From Gemmatimonadota bacterium (GTDB lineage: Bacteria; Gemmatimonadota; Gemmatimonadetes; Longimicrobiales; Gaopeijiaceae), in the NCBI GenBank assembly GCA_030827315.1, contig JAURER010000008.1:1-64000 (forward strand): a stretch of 64,000 nucleotides of DNA, in the 5' to 3' direction. The stretch's first letter is position 1; every line of letters starts with the position of its first letter. Shown here one piece after another: positions 7,966 through 16,917 of the stretch. The notes under the pieces are model-generated. The model saw nothing but the letters and a program-made list of their open reading frames with translations. It made no database searches and had not been told where the DNA came from. Both the position numbers and the translations under genes were made by a program.

Positions 7966-10900
7966 TCAGGGAGTCTGCTGGTGGTCGCTGATGAGGGGAT
8001 TGAGCCCGCGGTCGCGAAGAAGCTGGTTGAACGCGGCCAGCTCACCGGCCAGCAGCGCGTCGAGCTGGTCCCGCGACTCCATTAGAAGTTCGCGGAGGAG
8101 CACGTGCACCTCACCCTGCTGATCGGTCGGGCGGAAGTCCGCCGTGCCGACCCCGCCCGCCAGGTGCCGGAGCTTCTCCACGATCTTCGCAGGATACCGC
8201 ACTCCGTCCTGGCCTGTTCCCGTGGTCTGGAGCTGCGTGAGCTCCGACTCGATGGCGATCAGGCTCGCATCGAGCTCGCCCGCGCCCTCGATCAGGTCGT
8301 CGGCGCCGCCCTGGCTGTCGAGCACGTCCACGAGGTCATAGAGCTGGCGCCGGACCCACTCGATCCGGTTGATCGCGTCTGCCGCGGCGTCGTAGTCGTT
8401 GCGCAGCTCCTTCATGAGCGCCAGCTGGGCCTGGATGTCGGCCAGGGTCCCTTCCGAGTTCGGGTCCTTCAGCACGGTCAGACCGGTCGAGAATTCCTCG
8501 TCTCCCACCTGGAGCGTCACGGTGTAGCTGCCGGGCGGGTGCCGAAGCGACATGCCGCCCTGGACGCGCACGCGGTCGGGGCCGTAGTCCACCCAGTCGG
8601 CATACAGGGGAGCAACACGACGCTCGATCGGTGTGCTCGGTTCGCCCTCGAAGTTCCAGAAGACCCGGTTGATGCCGGGACGGGTCGGAGCCCGCAGCGT
8701 CCGGACGACCGCGCCGCGGTCGTCCGTGATCACGACGGATGCCCGGGCGCCCACGTTCGCGTCGCCGATCCAGTAGTTGATGAACGCGGCGTTGGGCGGA
8801 TTCTCGCCGGCGCTGTTGTCGATGGTCTGCTCGGCCGGCGTCGTGCGCTCGTTGAAACGGTACGCGTCGCGCGGCTCGAAGATATGCGCCGCCGACCGCC
8901 GCACCTCGTCCGTGAGCTGCTGGAGCGGGGTGATGTCGTCCACGATCCAGAAGCCGCGTCCGTACGTCCCGATCACCAGATCGTTGAAGTGCTCCTGCAC
9001 GACGATCCCGTACACGGGCGAGGGCGGCATGTTGTTGACGAGCGCCTGCCAGCGGTTGCCGTCGTCGAAGCTCACGTAGACCCGGTTCTCGGTACCGAGG
9101 TACACCAGGCCGGGCCGGACCGGATCTTCCTGGATGCTGCGCGTGAAGCTCAGGATGTGGTCGTCGATGCCGTTCGTGATCTTCGTCCAGCTCTGCCCGT
9201 AGTCTTCGGTCCGGTAGACGTACGGCGCGAAGTCACCGACCTGGTGCGCCTCGACCGCCATGTAGGCCTTGCCCGCGTCCCACTTCGACGCGTCGATGCC
9301 GCGCACCACGCCGTCGACAGGCATGTCGGGGATGTTGCCCGTTACGTCCTGCCAGGTGCGTCCGTCATCGCGGCTCACATGGACCTTGCCGTCGTTCGAG
9401 CCGGCGTAGAAGACACCAGGCTGCACGGGAGACTCGTCGAACGCGTAGATCACGCAGCAGTACTCGACACCGATGTTGTCGGGCGTCAGGCCGCCGCTGA
9501 CGCCCTGGCGCGCCTTGTTGTTCGTGGTCAGGTCGGGGCTGATGACGTCCCAGCTCTGCCCCCCGTTGCGCGTCCGGTGGACGTGCTGGCTCGTCACGTA
9601 GAGCGTGTTGTGGTCGTGCGGTGAGACGAGCAGCGGGAAGGTCCACTGGAAGCGGTAGCGGAGCTCCTCCGCGGACCATCCACCGGTGCTCTCCGGCCAG
9701 ACCTCGACGTTGCGGAACTGCCGGGTGCGCTCGTTGTGGCGCACGACGATGCCGCCACGCGCGCCCGAGCCGGAGGCACTCGACCAGACGATGTCGGGGT
9801 CCGTCGGGTCGGGGGTCGCGAACCCGCTCTCGCCGCCGCCCACCGCGTGCCAGTCGCCGCGCGGAATGCTCCCGGGGCCGGTGCCGTAGAGGGTGTTGCT
9901 CGGGCCGCGGTACGACGGTCCGTCCTGCCGGTTCCCCATGACGTTGTAGGGAATCGCGTTGTCCGCGGTCACGTGGTACATCTGCGAGATGGGCAGCTCC
10001 ACGCGGTGGTACGTCTCGCCTCGGTTGTTCGAGATGTGGACGCCCTGGTCGTTGCCGATGACGAGGCGGTCGCCGTTCTCCGGATCGACCCACAGGTCGT
10101 GGTAATCACCGCCGGGGCGCTGCGACCCCTCGTGGTTGACGTAGGTCAGGCCACCGTCCCAGGAACGGGAGAGCGCGGCGGTCAGGAAGAAGATCTCGTT
10201 CTCGTCGTCGGGAAGAACGCGGCAGTTGTTGTAGTAGCCCGTGCGACCGCCGAGATCGCGGCTGAAGTTGACGAGCTCCCAGTTGTTGCCGCCGTCGTCC
10301 GAGCGCCAGAACTCTCCGCTCTCCGTCTCCTGTCCCTTCCACGGAACGCCGTCGCCCGTCTCGATGAGCGCGTACACGCGCCGCGAATTGGCCTTCGACA
10401 TGCAGACGTCCACCTTTCCGACCGGCAGGGTGGGGAGCCCGCGGCCCTCGAGCTTCGTCCAGCTGTCACCCCCGTCGCGGGACATGTAGATCCCGGAGCC
10501 CGGCCCGCCGCTCTCGCGACCCCATGTGTTGAACACCACGGTCCACAGCCCGGCGAAGAGGATCCGCGGGTTGTTGGGGTCCATGACGACGCTGGACGCG
10601 CCCGTGTTCTCGTCGGCGAAGAGGACGTGCTCCCAGGTCTCGCCGCCGTCCTTCGTGCGGAAGACGCCGCGCTCCCGCTGTGGCCCGTGGGCGTGTCCGA
10701 GCGCGCCGACGTACACGATGTCCGGATCCGTGGGGTGGATCACGATGCGCGAGACCCGGCCGATGGCGTCGAGTCCCATGTGCTCCCAGCTCTCTCCTCC
10801 GTCCTGGGAGCGGTAGACGCCGTCACCCAGCGTCACGTTCGAGCGGATGTGGGGCTCTCCCGTTCCGGCCCAGACGATCTGCGGGTCCGACATCGAAACC

Positions 10901-11187
10901 GCGAGCGCACCTACGGAGTGCACGTCCTGGTCGTCGAAGACCGCCCGCCAGGTGATCCCGCCGTCTTCGGTCTTCCACAGACCGCCGGACGCCGCACCGG
11001 CGTAGTACGTCAGCGGGTCACCGACCACGCCCGCGACGGATGCGACGCGGTTGCCTACCACGCCGATGTGTCTGAACTCGAGCGAGGCCAGCTGCTGCGC
11101 CGGAACCTGCGCCTGAAGGGGAGTCGAGGCGAGCGTCGCGACGAACGCGATCGTCGCCGCCCGGGTGCGGTAGGTGGAGCCTAGCAT
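7966..11187 (-). CDS. Exported VPS10/sortilin-type beta-propeller protein
   Basis: Large exported protein, about 1073 aa, of the bacterial sortilin/BNR-repeat glycosyl-hydrolase-like family. The ATG at 11187 is chosen over the 11553 ORF start: an AGGAA site precedes it and a Sec signal peptide (MLGSTYRTRAATIAF..LQAQ) follows. The body has many BNR/Asp-box-type repeats (YRSQDGGESW, FRTKDGGETW, YMSRDGGDSW, YRTEDYGQSW), expected to form one or two large propellers up to about residue 780. The C-terminal 280 residues hold a beta-sandwich (PPGSYTVTLQVGDEEFSTGL) and a helical domain (ALMKELRNDYDAAADAINR). Such proteins are common in Gemmatimonadota and Acidobacteria; the substrate is unproven. Confidence 0.85.
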   Translation of the reverse strand: MLGSTYRTRAATIAFVATLASTPLQAQVPAQQLASLEFRHIGVVGNRVASVAGVVGDPLTYYAGAASGGLWKTEDGGITWRAVFDDQDVHSVGALAVSMSDPQIVWAGTGEPHIRSNVTLGDGVYRSQDGGESWEHMGLDAIGRVSRIVIHPTDPDIVYVGALGHAHGPQRERGVFRTKDGGETWEHVLFADENTGASSVVMDPNNPRILFAGLWTVVFNTWGRESGGPGSGIYMSRDGGDSWTKLEGRGLPTLPVGKVDVCMSKANSRRVYALIETGDGVPWKGQETESGEFWRSDDGGNNWELVNFSRDLGGRTGYYNNCRVLPDDENEIFFLTAALSRSWDGGLTYVNHEGSQRPGGDYHDLWVDPENGDRLVIGNDQGVHISNNRGETYHRVELPISQMYHVTADNAIPYNVMGNRQDGPSYRGPSNTLYGTGPGSIPRGDWHAVGGGESGFATPDPTDPDIVWSSASGSGARGGIVVRHNERTRQFRNVEVWPESTGGWSAEELRYRFQWTFPLLVSPHDHNTLYVTSQHVHRTRNGGQSWDVISPDLTTNNKARQGVSGGLTPDNIGVEYCCVIYAFDESPVQPGVFYAGSNDGKVHVSRDDGRTWQDVTGNIPDMPVDGVVRGIDASKWDAGKAYMAVEAHQVGDFAPYVYRTEDYGQSWTKITNGIDDHILSFTRSIQEDPVRPGLVYLGTENRVYVSFDDGNRWQALVNNMPPSPVYGIVVQEHFNDLVIGTYGRGFWIVDDITPLQQLTDEVRRSAAHIFEPRDAYRFNERTTPAEQTIDNSAGENPPNAAFINYWIGDANVGARASVVITDDRGAVVRTLRAPTRPGINRVFWNFEGEPSTPIERRVAPLYADWVDYGPDRVRVQGGMSLRHPPGSYTVTLQVGDEEFSTGLTVLKDPNSEGTLADIQAQLALMKELRNDYDAAADAINRIEWVRRQLYDLVDVLDSQGGADDLIEGAGELDASLIAIESELTQLQTTGTGQDGVRYPAKIVEKLRHLAGGVGTADFRPTDQQGEVHVLLRELLMESRDQLDALLAGELAAFNQLLRDRGLNPLISDHQQTP

Positions 11188-11307
11188 TTCGTTCCTGCCA
11201 ACGTGAGAGTGCGCGCCACGGCGATGTCGGACGGGTCCTGCCGGGGTCAATTGGCGCGGGCCGCTCCGTGCCCGCAAGCACCACGCGCAACCTTTCGTGG
11301 CGGAACT

Positions 11308-11333
11308 CGACCGACGCCCCACGGCGTCGGTCG
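11308..11333 (-). terminator. Hairpin just after the gamma-glutamyltransferase stop
   Basis: A perfect 11-bp inverted repeat (CGACCGACGCC / GGCGTCGGTCG) with a 4-base loop lies 3 bases beyond the stop codon at 11336. There is no U-tract after it, so it is either a weak or factor-assisted terminator or a 3'-end stabilising hairpin. Confidence 0.5.
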
Positions 11334-11335
11334 GG

Positions 11336-13012
11336 TCAGCGCCCGCTCGGTCCCCGTGCCGACCCTTCCCAGTCGGGATCGGCTGCCCCGACCCACGTCT
11401 TCGTGGCCGGGTCGAACTGGATGCCGTGGACGCGTCCGAACGAGCCCGAGCGGGGCACCGGCGTGACCTGGAGGCCGAGCGCTCGCATCTCCTCGAGCTC
11501 GGCCGGACTCCATCCGTCCCCGTCGGTGATCTCCGCGAGGAGTCCGTTGCCACCGGATCCGCCCGCGACGCGGGGTTCCGCGAGGGCGTCCGGCAGCGGC
11601 ATGCCGAAGTCGATCACGCGCGTGATCGCGTGCACCACCGCGGGCGGGATCATGCCACCCCCGGCCGCGCCGAGGACGAGTACCACTTCGCCGTCCTTGA
11701 GCACCATCAGGGGGCAGATGTTCGACCGGGCCCGCATCCCGGGCTCGGTCATCGACCCGAGGTACCCCCCCAGCGTGGACGCGTAGAGGAAGCCGAGCCC
11801 CGGGGTCACGACCTTCGAGCCCATGTTCGGGCCGAGCGTCTGCGTCAGGGATACGAACATTCCGTTCGCGTCCGCGGTGGACAGGTGCGTCGTGTGGCCC
11901 ATGTGGTCGTCGCGCGGCCCCAGCGGGGGGAGCGGGAGTTCCCCGCCCGCGGGCGGACGCCCCGGCGCGGCGATCTCGGCGGCGAGGCGTGCGGCGTACT
12001 CCTTCGACGTGGCACGGGTCGCTGCGGTGTCGGACCCGAGCACGGCGAGTTCGCGCTGGGCCATCTGCAGGGCCTGGCCCGTGACCGCGAACCACTCGGC
12101 TTCGCTCATGGAGCGGGGATCGAAGTTTTCCATGACGTGCAGCGCCTGGATCGACAGGACGCCCGCGGCAGGCACGTCCGTGCCCACGATCTCGTACCCG
12201 CGATAGCTCCCGCGCACGATGCGGTTGTCTTCGGCGACGTACTGGGCCAGGTCCTCGAGGTCGATCGTGGCCCCGTTGGCGGCGAAGTCGGCCGCCATCG
12301 CCCGTGCGATCTCACCGCGGTAGAAGACGTCGCGGCCACCGACCATGATCTTCTTCAGCGTCTCGGCATGGTCGGGCTGCACCAGGACCTCACCGGCCCG
12401 GTACGGTGATCCGTCGCCCTTGTAGTACGCGGCGGCGGTTCCAGGGAACTGCAGCGCTTCCTCCGCGCCGGAGGCCTGGCGCTCGGCGTCCCCGGGCAGC
12501 AGCCGGAAGCCGTGTTCCGCGTAGTCGATGGCCGGCTGCATGACCTGGGCCAGTGACAGCGATCCATACTCCTCGTGCAGTCGGAGGAGGCCGGCGGTCG
12601 CGCCGGGAATCCCGATTACGGCGTAGCCGAAGGACGCCCGGGGCGCGGTCGCGTAGTCGTAGTCCCACGGCGCCTGCGTCGTGCCGTCGATGCCGTGGAA
12701 CGCGCCGTCGGGGGTCCGCACCAGGATCTGGTTGCGTCCGCCGATGGAGTTCATGGTCGGCTCGACGACCGCGATCGCGAATGCCGCGGCGACCGCCGCG
12801 TCCGCCGCGTTGCCGCCGAGCTCCAGCATGCGGACCCCCGCCTCGGTGGCGAGCGGGTGCGCGGCACTCACCATGCCGGCGTCGGAGCGCCCGCGCTGGA
12901 GCGTGCTCTGCGCCCCGACGTCGACGGGACCGGACGACAGCCCGAAGGCCAGCGCCACGAGCGTGGCGAGACGGGAAAGGGTTCGGACCGGGTAGCATGA
13001 AAGCCTGGACAT
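11336..13012 (-). CDS. ggt: Gamma-glutamyltransferase precursor
   Basis: Periplasmic or secreted gamma-glutamyltranspeptidase, 558 aa, the usual precursor length. It cleaves the gamma-glutamyl bond of glutathione and related amides. A signal peptide spans about 1-35 (ending VDVGAQS). The large-subunit hallmark ELGGNAADAAVA is near 64-75. Autoprocessing should occur at MGHTTHLSTAD, where Thr374 would become the N-terminal nucleophile of the small subunit. The downstream oxyanion/substrate motifs SNICPLMVLKDGEVVLVLGAAGG and PP fit the family. It stands alone: 145 bases separate it from divergent nupC, and 148 bases with a hairpin separate it from the VPS10 gene. Confidence 0.92.
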   Translation of the reverse strand: MSRLSCYPVRTLSRLATLVALAFGLSSGPVDVGAQSTLQRGRSDAGMVSAAHPLATEAGVRMLELGGNAADAAVAAAFAIAVVEPTMNSIGGRNQILVRTPDGAFHGIDGTTQAPWDYDYATAPRASFGYAVIGIPGATAGLLRLHEEYGSLSLAQVMQPAIDYAEHGFRLLPGDAERQASGAEEALQFPGTAAAYYKGDGSPYRAGEVLVQPDHAETLKKIMVGGRDVFYRGEIARAMAADFAANGATIDLEDLAQYVAEDNRIVRGSYRGYEIVGTDVPAAGVLSIQALHVMENFDPRSMSEAEWFAVTGQALQMAQRELAVLGSDTAATRATSKEYAARLAAEIAAPGRPPAGGELPLPPLGPRDDHMGHTTHLSTADANGMFVSLTQTLGPNMGSKVVTPGLGFLYASTLGGYLGSMTEPGMRARSNICPLMVLKDGEVVLVLGAAGGGMIPPAVVHAITRVIDFGMPLPDALAEPRVAGGSGGNGLLAEITDGDGWSPAELEEMRALGLQVTPVPRSGSFGRVHGIQFDPATKTWVGAADPDWEGSARGPSGR

Positions 13013-13157
13013 GCGTTCCTCGATGGGTGACGGTGACGGACCCGCCCAGTCTAATGAACACGGCCGGGGCCGGCACGGGGATCACGCGTGGCTACCGCCG
13101 GGATCGCCCGCACCGTATGATGGCCGCCCACCCGAACCCCTCCGGAGGCGTGACCCC

Positions 13158-14462
13158 GTGATCGAAGACCGCGTGCGTGCAGCCGTGGGGCTCTGTCTGC
13201 TGGTCGCGGTCGCCTGGGCCCTCTCGTCCGATCGCCGAAGCGTGTCGTGGCGTCTGGTGGCGTGGGGGATCGGGCTGCAGATCGGCTTCGCGCTCCTGGT
13301 GCTCCGGACGTCTGTCGGCGTCGCGGCGTTCGACGCGATCAACCACGTGGTGCATGCGGTGCTGGGCTACGGGGAGCAGGGGAGCAGATTCGTCTTCGGC
13401 AACCTCGTCTCGAGCCAGGTCCCCGTGGGTTCGCAGGACGCGGCGGGCGGCTTCGTCGCCTCGGCCGACCGGGTCGCGAGCACCGGCGCGTTCTTCGCCT
13501 TCCGGATCCTGCCGAACATCATCTTCATCGCCTCGCTCATGACCGTCCTGTACCACCTCGGGATCATGCAGAGGGTGGTGCGGGGCGCGGCGTGGGTGAT
13601 GCAGCGCACCATGCGGACGTCGGGGGCCGAGACGCTGTGTACGGCCTCGAACATCTTCGTGGGCATGATGGAGTCGCCCCTGGTGGTCAAGCCGTACGTG
13701 GAGCGGATGACCGAATCCGAGATGATGGCCGTCATGACCGCCGGACTCGCGACGATCTCGGGCACGGTCCTGGCCGCCTACGCGGCGATGATGCTGCCGT
13801 TCGCCCCCGACGCCGCGGGCCACCTCGTCGCCGCATCGATCATGTCGGCGCCCGCCGCGCTCGTCATGGCGAAGCTGCTCGTTCCGGAGACCGGGGAACC
13901 GGTGACCGCCGGCCGGCTGACCGAGGACGTCGCGACGTCCGACGTGAACGTCATCGACGCGGCGGCGCGCGGGGCCGGAGAGGGCCTTCGGCTGGCTCTG
14001 GTCGTGGGCGCCATGCTCATCGCGTTCATTGCGCTGGTTTCGATGCTGAACGGCGTCATCGGCTGGGCGGGCGGCTTCTTCGGTCTTCCCGGCCTCACGC
14101 TCGAGGGCATCCTGGGCGCCGTGCTCGCCCCGGTGGCATGGCTCCTGGGAATCCCGTGGGCGGATGCCGGCCTTATCGGCCGCACCATCGGAGTCGATCT
14201 CGTGCTGAATGAGTTCGTAGCCTACGCGCAGCTGTCCGGGCAGCTGGCGGCCGGTGCGGTCGCGGACCCGCGATCGCTCGTCGTCGGGATCTACGCGCTG
14301 ACGACGTTCGCGAACTTCGGCTCCGTCGCCATGACGATCGCCGGACTTGGGGAGATCGCTCCTTCCCGACGTCACGACCTGGCGCGCCTCGGGCTTCGTG
14401 CCATGGGCGCGGGGCTCATGGCGTCCCTGATGACGGCCGCGGTGGCGGGAATGCTGGTCTGA
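13158..14462 (+). CDS. nupC: NupC-family concentrative nucleoside transporter
   Basis: Inner-membrane nucleoside:cation symporter of the CNT family, about 434 aa. The ORF begins at 13011, but its first 49 codons read as non-hydrophobic leader; the GTG at 13158 has a GGAGG site 10 bases upstream and gives the normal CNT length and first TM segment. Signature stretches include FRILPNIIFIASLMTVLYHLGIMQ, SGAETLCTASNIFVGMMESPL (substrate-binding region) and FVAYAQLSG near the C-terminus, as in vcCNT/NupC. About ten hydrophobic segments are visible. It salvages extracellular nucleosides. It is divergent from ggt and is followed within 70 bases by the GroES-like gene on the same strand. Confidence 0.9.
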   Translation: MIEDRVRAAVGLCLLVAVAWALSSDRRSVSWRLVAWGIGLQIGFALLVLRTSVGVAAFDAINHVVHAVLGYGEQGSRFVFGNLVSSQVPVGSQDAAGGFVASADRVASTGAFFAFRILPNIIFIASLMTVLYHLGIMQRVVRGAAWVMQRTMRTSGAETLCTASNIFVGMMESPLVVKPYVERMTESEMMAVMTAGLATISGTVLAAYAAMMLPFAPDAAGHLVAASIMSAPAALVMAKLLVPETGEPVTAGRLTEDVATSDVNVIDAAARGAGEGLRLALVVGAMLIAFIALVSMLNGVIGWAGGFFGLPGLTLEGILGAVLAPVAWLLGIPWADAGLIGRTIGVDLVLNEFVAYAQLSGQLAAGAVADPRSLVVGIYALTTFANFGSVAMTIAGLGEIAPSRRHDLARLGLRAMGAGLMASLMTAAVAGMLV

Positions 14463-14529
14463 AGCGACCTTGTCGGACCTCGGACGGCACCTGCGCCGCC
14501 GAAACGTCGAGCTTCGAATCGTTCCGCCC

Positions 14530-14928
14530 ATGTCCGAACCCAGAAAGCGCCTCATCGTCGTGGGAGACCGCGTCCTGATCCAGCCCGAGGAGGGCGAGGA
14601 CCGCACGCACGTGGGTCTCTACCTGCCTCGCACCGCGGTCGACAATCAGGCGGTGCAGGGCGGGAAGGTGGTGGCTACCGGCCCGGGCAACGCCGTCTCC
14701 GCGCCCACGGAGCTCGACGACGAACCGTGGAAGATCGGCGGGTCCCCGGGGGAGCCGCGATACGTGCCGCTGCAGGCCCGTATCGGGGATTACGCGATCT
14801 TCTTCCGGCGCGCCGCCGTGGAGATCACCTTCGAGGGCGAGCGGTATCTCGTGGTGCCGCAGGCGGCGATTCTGACCTTGGTCCGGGAAGAGGACGACAT
14901 CGACGTCGAGGATCTGCTCGGTCTCTGA
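14530..14928 (+). CDS. GroES-like chaperonin-10 family protein
   Basis: A 132-aa protein with the Cpn10 fold signature: it opens KRLIVVGDRVLIQPEEGE and has VGLYLP where GroES carries its mobile loop (GGIVLT in GroES). It ends with IFFRRAAVEITFEGERYLVV then an acidic tail (EEDDIDVEDLLGL). It is about 35 residues longer than GroES; the extra segment (TELDDEPWKIGGSPGEPRYVPL) lies in the roof/core region. The ATG at 14530 is preferred over a TTG at 14470. No groEL neighbours it, so it is probably an accessory Cpn10-like protein, not the housekeeping GroES. It is followed 4 bases later by the RNA methyltransferase gene. Confidence 0.75.
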   Translation: MSEPRKRLIVVGDRVLIQPEEGEDRTHVGLYLPRTAVDNQAVQGGKVVATGPGNAVSAPTELDDEPWKIGGSPGEPRYVPLQARIGDYAIFFRRAAVEITFEGERYLVVPQAAILTLVREEDDIDVEDLLGL

Positions 14929-14932
14929 CCGG

Positions 14933-16531
14933 GTGGCTCTTTTTCACGCCGCGATGGGCCGGGGTTCGTCAGGCGGGCGACGCCGACGGCGCGGTGCGCG
15001 CGGTGCGCGCGGAGGCGCGGAGCGGACGCGGCGGGTCGATCTCGAGCGGTACCGGTCGATCATCGGCGACTTCGCGCGTTTCAGCGCCATCGCCGAGACG
15101 CCGGAACCTACGGTCTTCCGGATCCGCCGAGGACGGGTCCCCGAGGCCGAGCTTCTGGAGCGCCTGACGGCCAAGGGGTTTCGCACGTGTCCGCTCGAGG
15201 GTTTGCCGGGCTTCCACCGCGTCGAGGAGGGCCCGGGGTCGCTGGCGCTCACGGAGGAGCACTGGCTCGGGCTCCTGTACGTCCAGCAGGCGTCGACGGG
15301 CGTCGCGGCTCCCGCCATCGGACCTCGTCCCGGCGAGCGGGTGCTCGACCTTTGTTCGGCGCCGGGCGGCAAGACGACGCACATGGCCGACCTCATGGGA
15401 GACACGGGCTGTCTGGTGGCGTCCGAGATCAGCGAGAGCCGCATCCGCGGCCTGCTGGGCAACGTGTACAGGCTGGGGCATCCGGGTGTCTTCGTCGTGG
15501 CCGGGGACGGTCGGGACTTTCCCGAGGACGTGCGGTTCGACCGCGTACTCGTGGATGCACCCTGCTCGGGAGAGGGTACGCTGCGCCGGAGGGGCGGTCA
15601 GCCCCCGAACCAGTCACCCTCCTTCGTCGGCTACGTGACCGGCGCCCAACGGGCGCTGCTCGAAAAGGCGGTGCGCGTCACGCGGCCGGGGGGCACGATC
15701 CTCTACGTGACGTGCACCTTCGCTCCCGAGGAGAACGAGGCGGTCGTCAGCGACGCGCTCGCTCGTCTCCCCGTGGACCTCGAGCCTCTCGACCTGCCCG
15801 TGCCGCATGCGCCGGGGCTCACCTCGTTCGACGGCGTGCCGTACGATGCCCGGCTCGAGGGCGCCGCGCGCATCTACCCGCACCACTTCGATTCCGGCGG
15901 ACTCTTCCTCGCTCGGCTCCGCCGGCTGGACGATGGCTCGGGGCACGGGCACGGGGCGGAGTCGGGTTGGACGCCGGTGCCGGCGGTCTTCCCCGGCGAG
16001 GATATCGATGCAGGAGCAGGCGAGGCGCTTCTGAGAGAGGGGGTCGCGGAGGTGCGCGACCGCTTCGGCGTCGACGCGGATCTGGCGGGCGTGCGGTGGA
16101 CGCTGCGGGGCGGTCGTGCGTGGATGCACACCCTCGATGCCTGGCCTCTGCCGTCGTGGACCGGCGAGGGGTGGCGGCCGATCTCGGTGGGCATCCGCGC
16201 GATCGACTTCGACAGCCGTGGCCGACCCCGACCGACCAACGACTTCCTGCGGTGGCTCGACGGGGCAGTGGGCGAGCGGGTCGTCGAGCCGACGGCGGCC
16301 GAGCTGCGGGCGCTGCTGCACCGGGAGACCGTCCCGACGGAGCTCGACGACCGCGGGCCGGTCGCGCTGGCGCACGGCGGCCACGTCATCGGGCGGGGCG
16401 CGGTCACCGTCGACGGGCTCAAGAGCGAGATCCCGCGGGCCCGGGCGGTCGACCTGCTGCGCTGTATCGGCGCAGGGGAAGAGGGGGGCGTGCGACAGGG
16501 CCCGGATCCCGACGGACTGGACGACCTCTAG
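14933..16531 (+). CDS. RsmB/RsmF-family RNA m5C methyltransferase
   Basis: SAM-dependent cytosine-C5 RNA methyltransferase of the NOL1/NOP2/Sun family, 532 aa, starting at a GTG 4 bases after the GroES-like stop. Residues 1-35 are very basic. SAM-binding motif I is LDLCSAPGGKTTHMA (near 140-154). Motif IV is VDAPCSGEGTLRR with one catalytic cysteine. Motif VI is ILYVTCTFAPEENE with the nucleophilic cysteine. A C-terminal domain of about 220 residues (to VRQGPDPDGLDDL) resembles the RsmF-type C-terminal RNA-binding region. The likely substrate is rRNA; 16S position cannot be assigned from sequence. It is convergent with the Nudix gene, and their stop codons share CTAG. Confidence 0.88.
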   Translation: MALFHAAMGRGSSGGRRRRRGARGARGGAERTRRVDLERYRSIIGDFARFSAIAETPEPTVFRIRRGRVPEAELLERLTAKGFRTCPLEGLPGFHRVEEGPGSLALTEEHWLGLLYVQQASTGVAAPAIGPRPGERVLDLCSAPGGKTTHMADLMGDTGCLVASEISESRIRGLLGNVYRLGHPGVFVVAGDGRDFPEDVRFDRVLVDAPCSGEGTLRRRGGQPPNQSPSFVGYVTGAQRALLEKAVRVTRPGGTILYVTCTFAPEENEAVVSDALARLPVDLEPLDLPVPHAPGLTSFDGVPYDARLEGAARIYPHHFDSGGLFLARLRRLDDGSGHGHGAESGWTPVPAVFPGEDIDAGAGEALLREGVAEVRDRFGVDADLAGVRWTLRGGRAWMHTLDAWPLPSWTGEGWRPISVGIRAIDFDSRGRPRPTNDFLRWLDGAVGERVVEPTAAELRALLHRETVPTELDDRGPVALAHGGHVIGRGAVTVDGLKSEIPRARAVDLLRCIGAGEEGGVRQGPDPDGLDDL

Positions 16532-16917
16532 GGCGTCGAGCGGCGCGCGTACCAGCCGGCGAAGGCCCGGTCGGCAGGGGCCAGCGGCATCCCTTCGAGC
16601 GCTTCCGTGGTGAACCACCCCACCTCCGCGTGCTCCCGCGCGACCGGGGTGCCCGTCGCCTCGACGGCGTAGAATTCGATGACGAAGGGGGAGCCCTCGT
16701 CCTCGACGGCGAACAGTCGCGTTCCGACGCACTGGGCGCGCAGATCCAGCTCCTCCGAGAGCTCGCGGCGGGTGGCCGATTCGTGGTCCTCTCCCTCGTC
16801 GATCTTGCCGCCGGGGAACTCCCAAAGACCCCCGTGGCGCTTGTGCGCCGGGCGCAGCCCGAGGAGGAGCCGACCCTCGCGTTCGACGACGGCGGCGACG
16901 ACGCGGATCCGGCTCAC
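16528..16917 (-). CDS. mutT: MutT-like Nudix hydrolase
   Basis: Small Nudix pyrophosphohydrolase, 129 aa, probably an (8-oxo)-dGTP diphosphatase. The tracked ORF begins at 17478, inside the transporter gene. The real start is the GTG at 16917, which overlaps the transporter stop as GTGA; this gives VSRIRVVAAVV, the usual MutT opening. The Nudix box GGKIDEGEDHESATRRELSEEL (residues 37-58) is intact, with the REx2EE metal-binding core, and is preceded by the MutT-typical GLWEFPGG. The last gene of the M28-YfcC-Nudix operon, it ends tail-to-tail with the RNA methyltransferase gene. The transporter overlap suggests translational coupling. Confidence 0.88.
   Translation of the reverse strand: MSRIRVVAAVVEREGRLLLGLRPAHKRHGGLWEFPGGKIDEGEDHESATRRELSEELDLRAQCVGTRLFAVEDEGSPFVIEFYAVEATGTPVAREHAEVGWFTTEALEGMPLAPADRAFAGWYARRSTP

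Noticed and set aside
8104-11184. 506-aa and 482-aa plus ORFs over the VPS10 gene
   Set aside because: The minus-strand frame has repeated BNR motifs and a signal peptide, so these are shadows.
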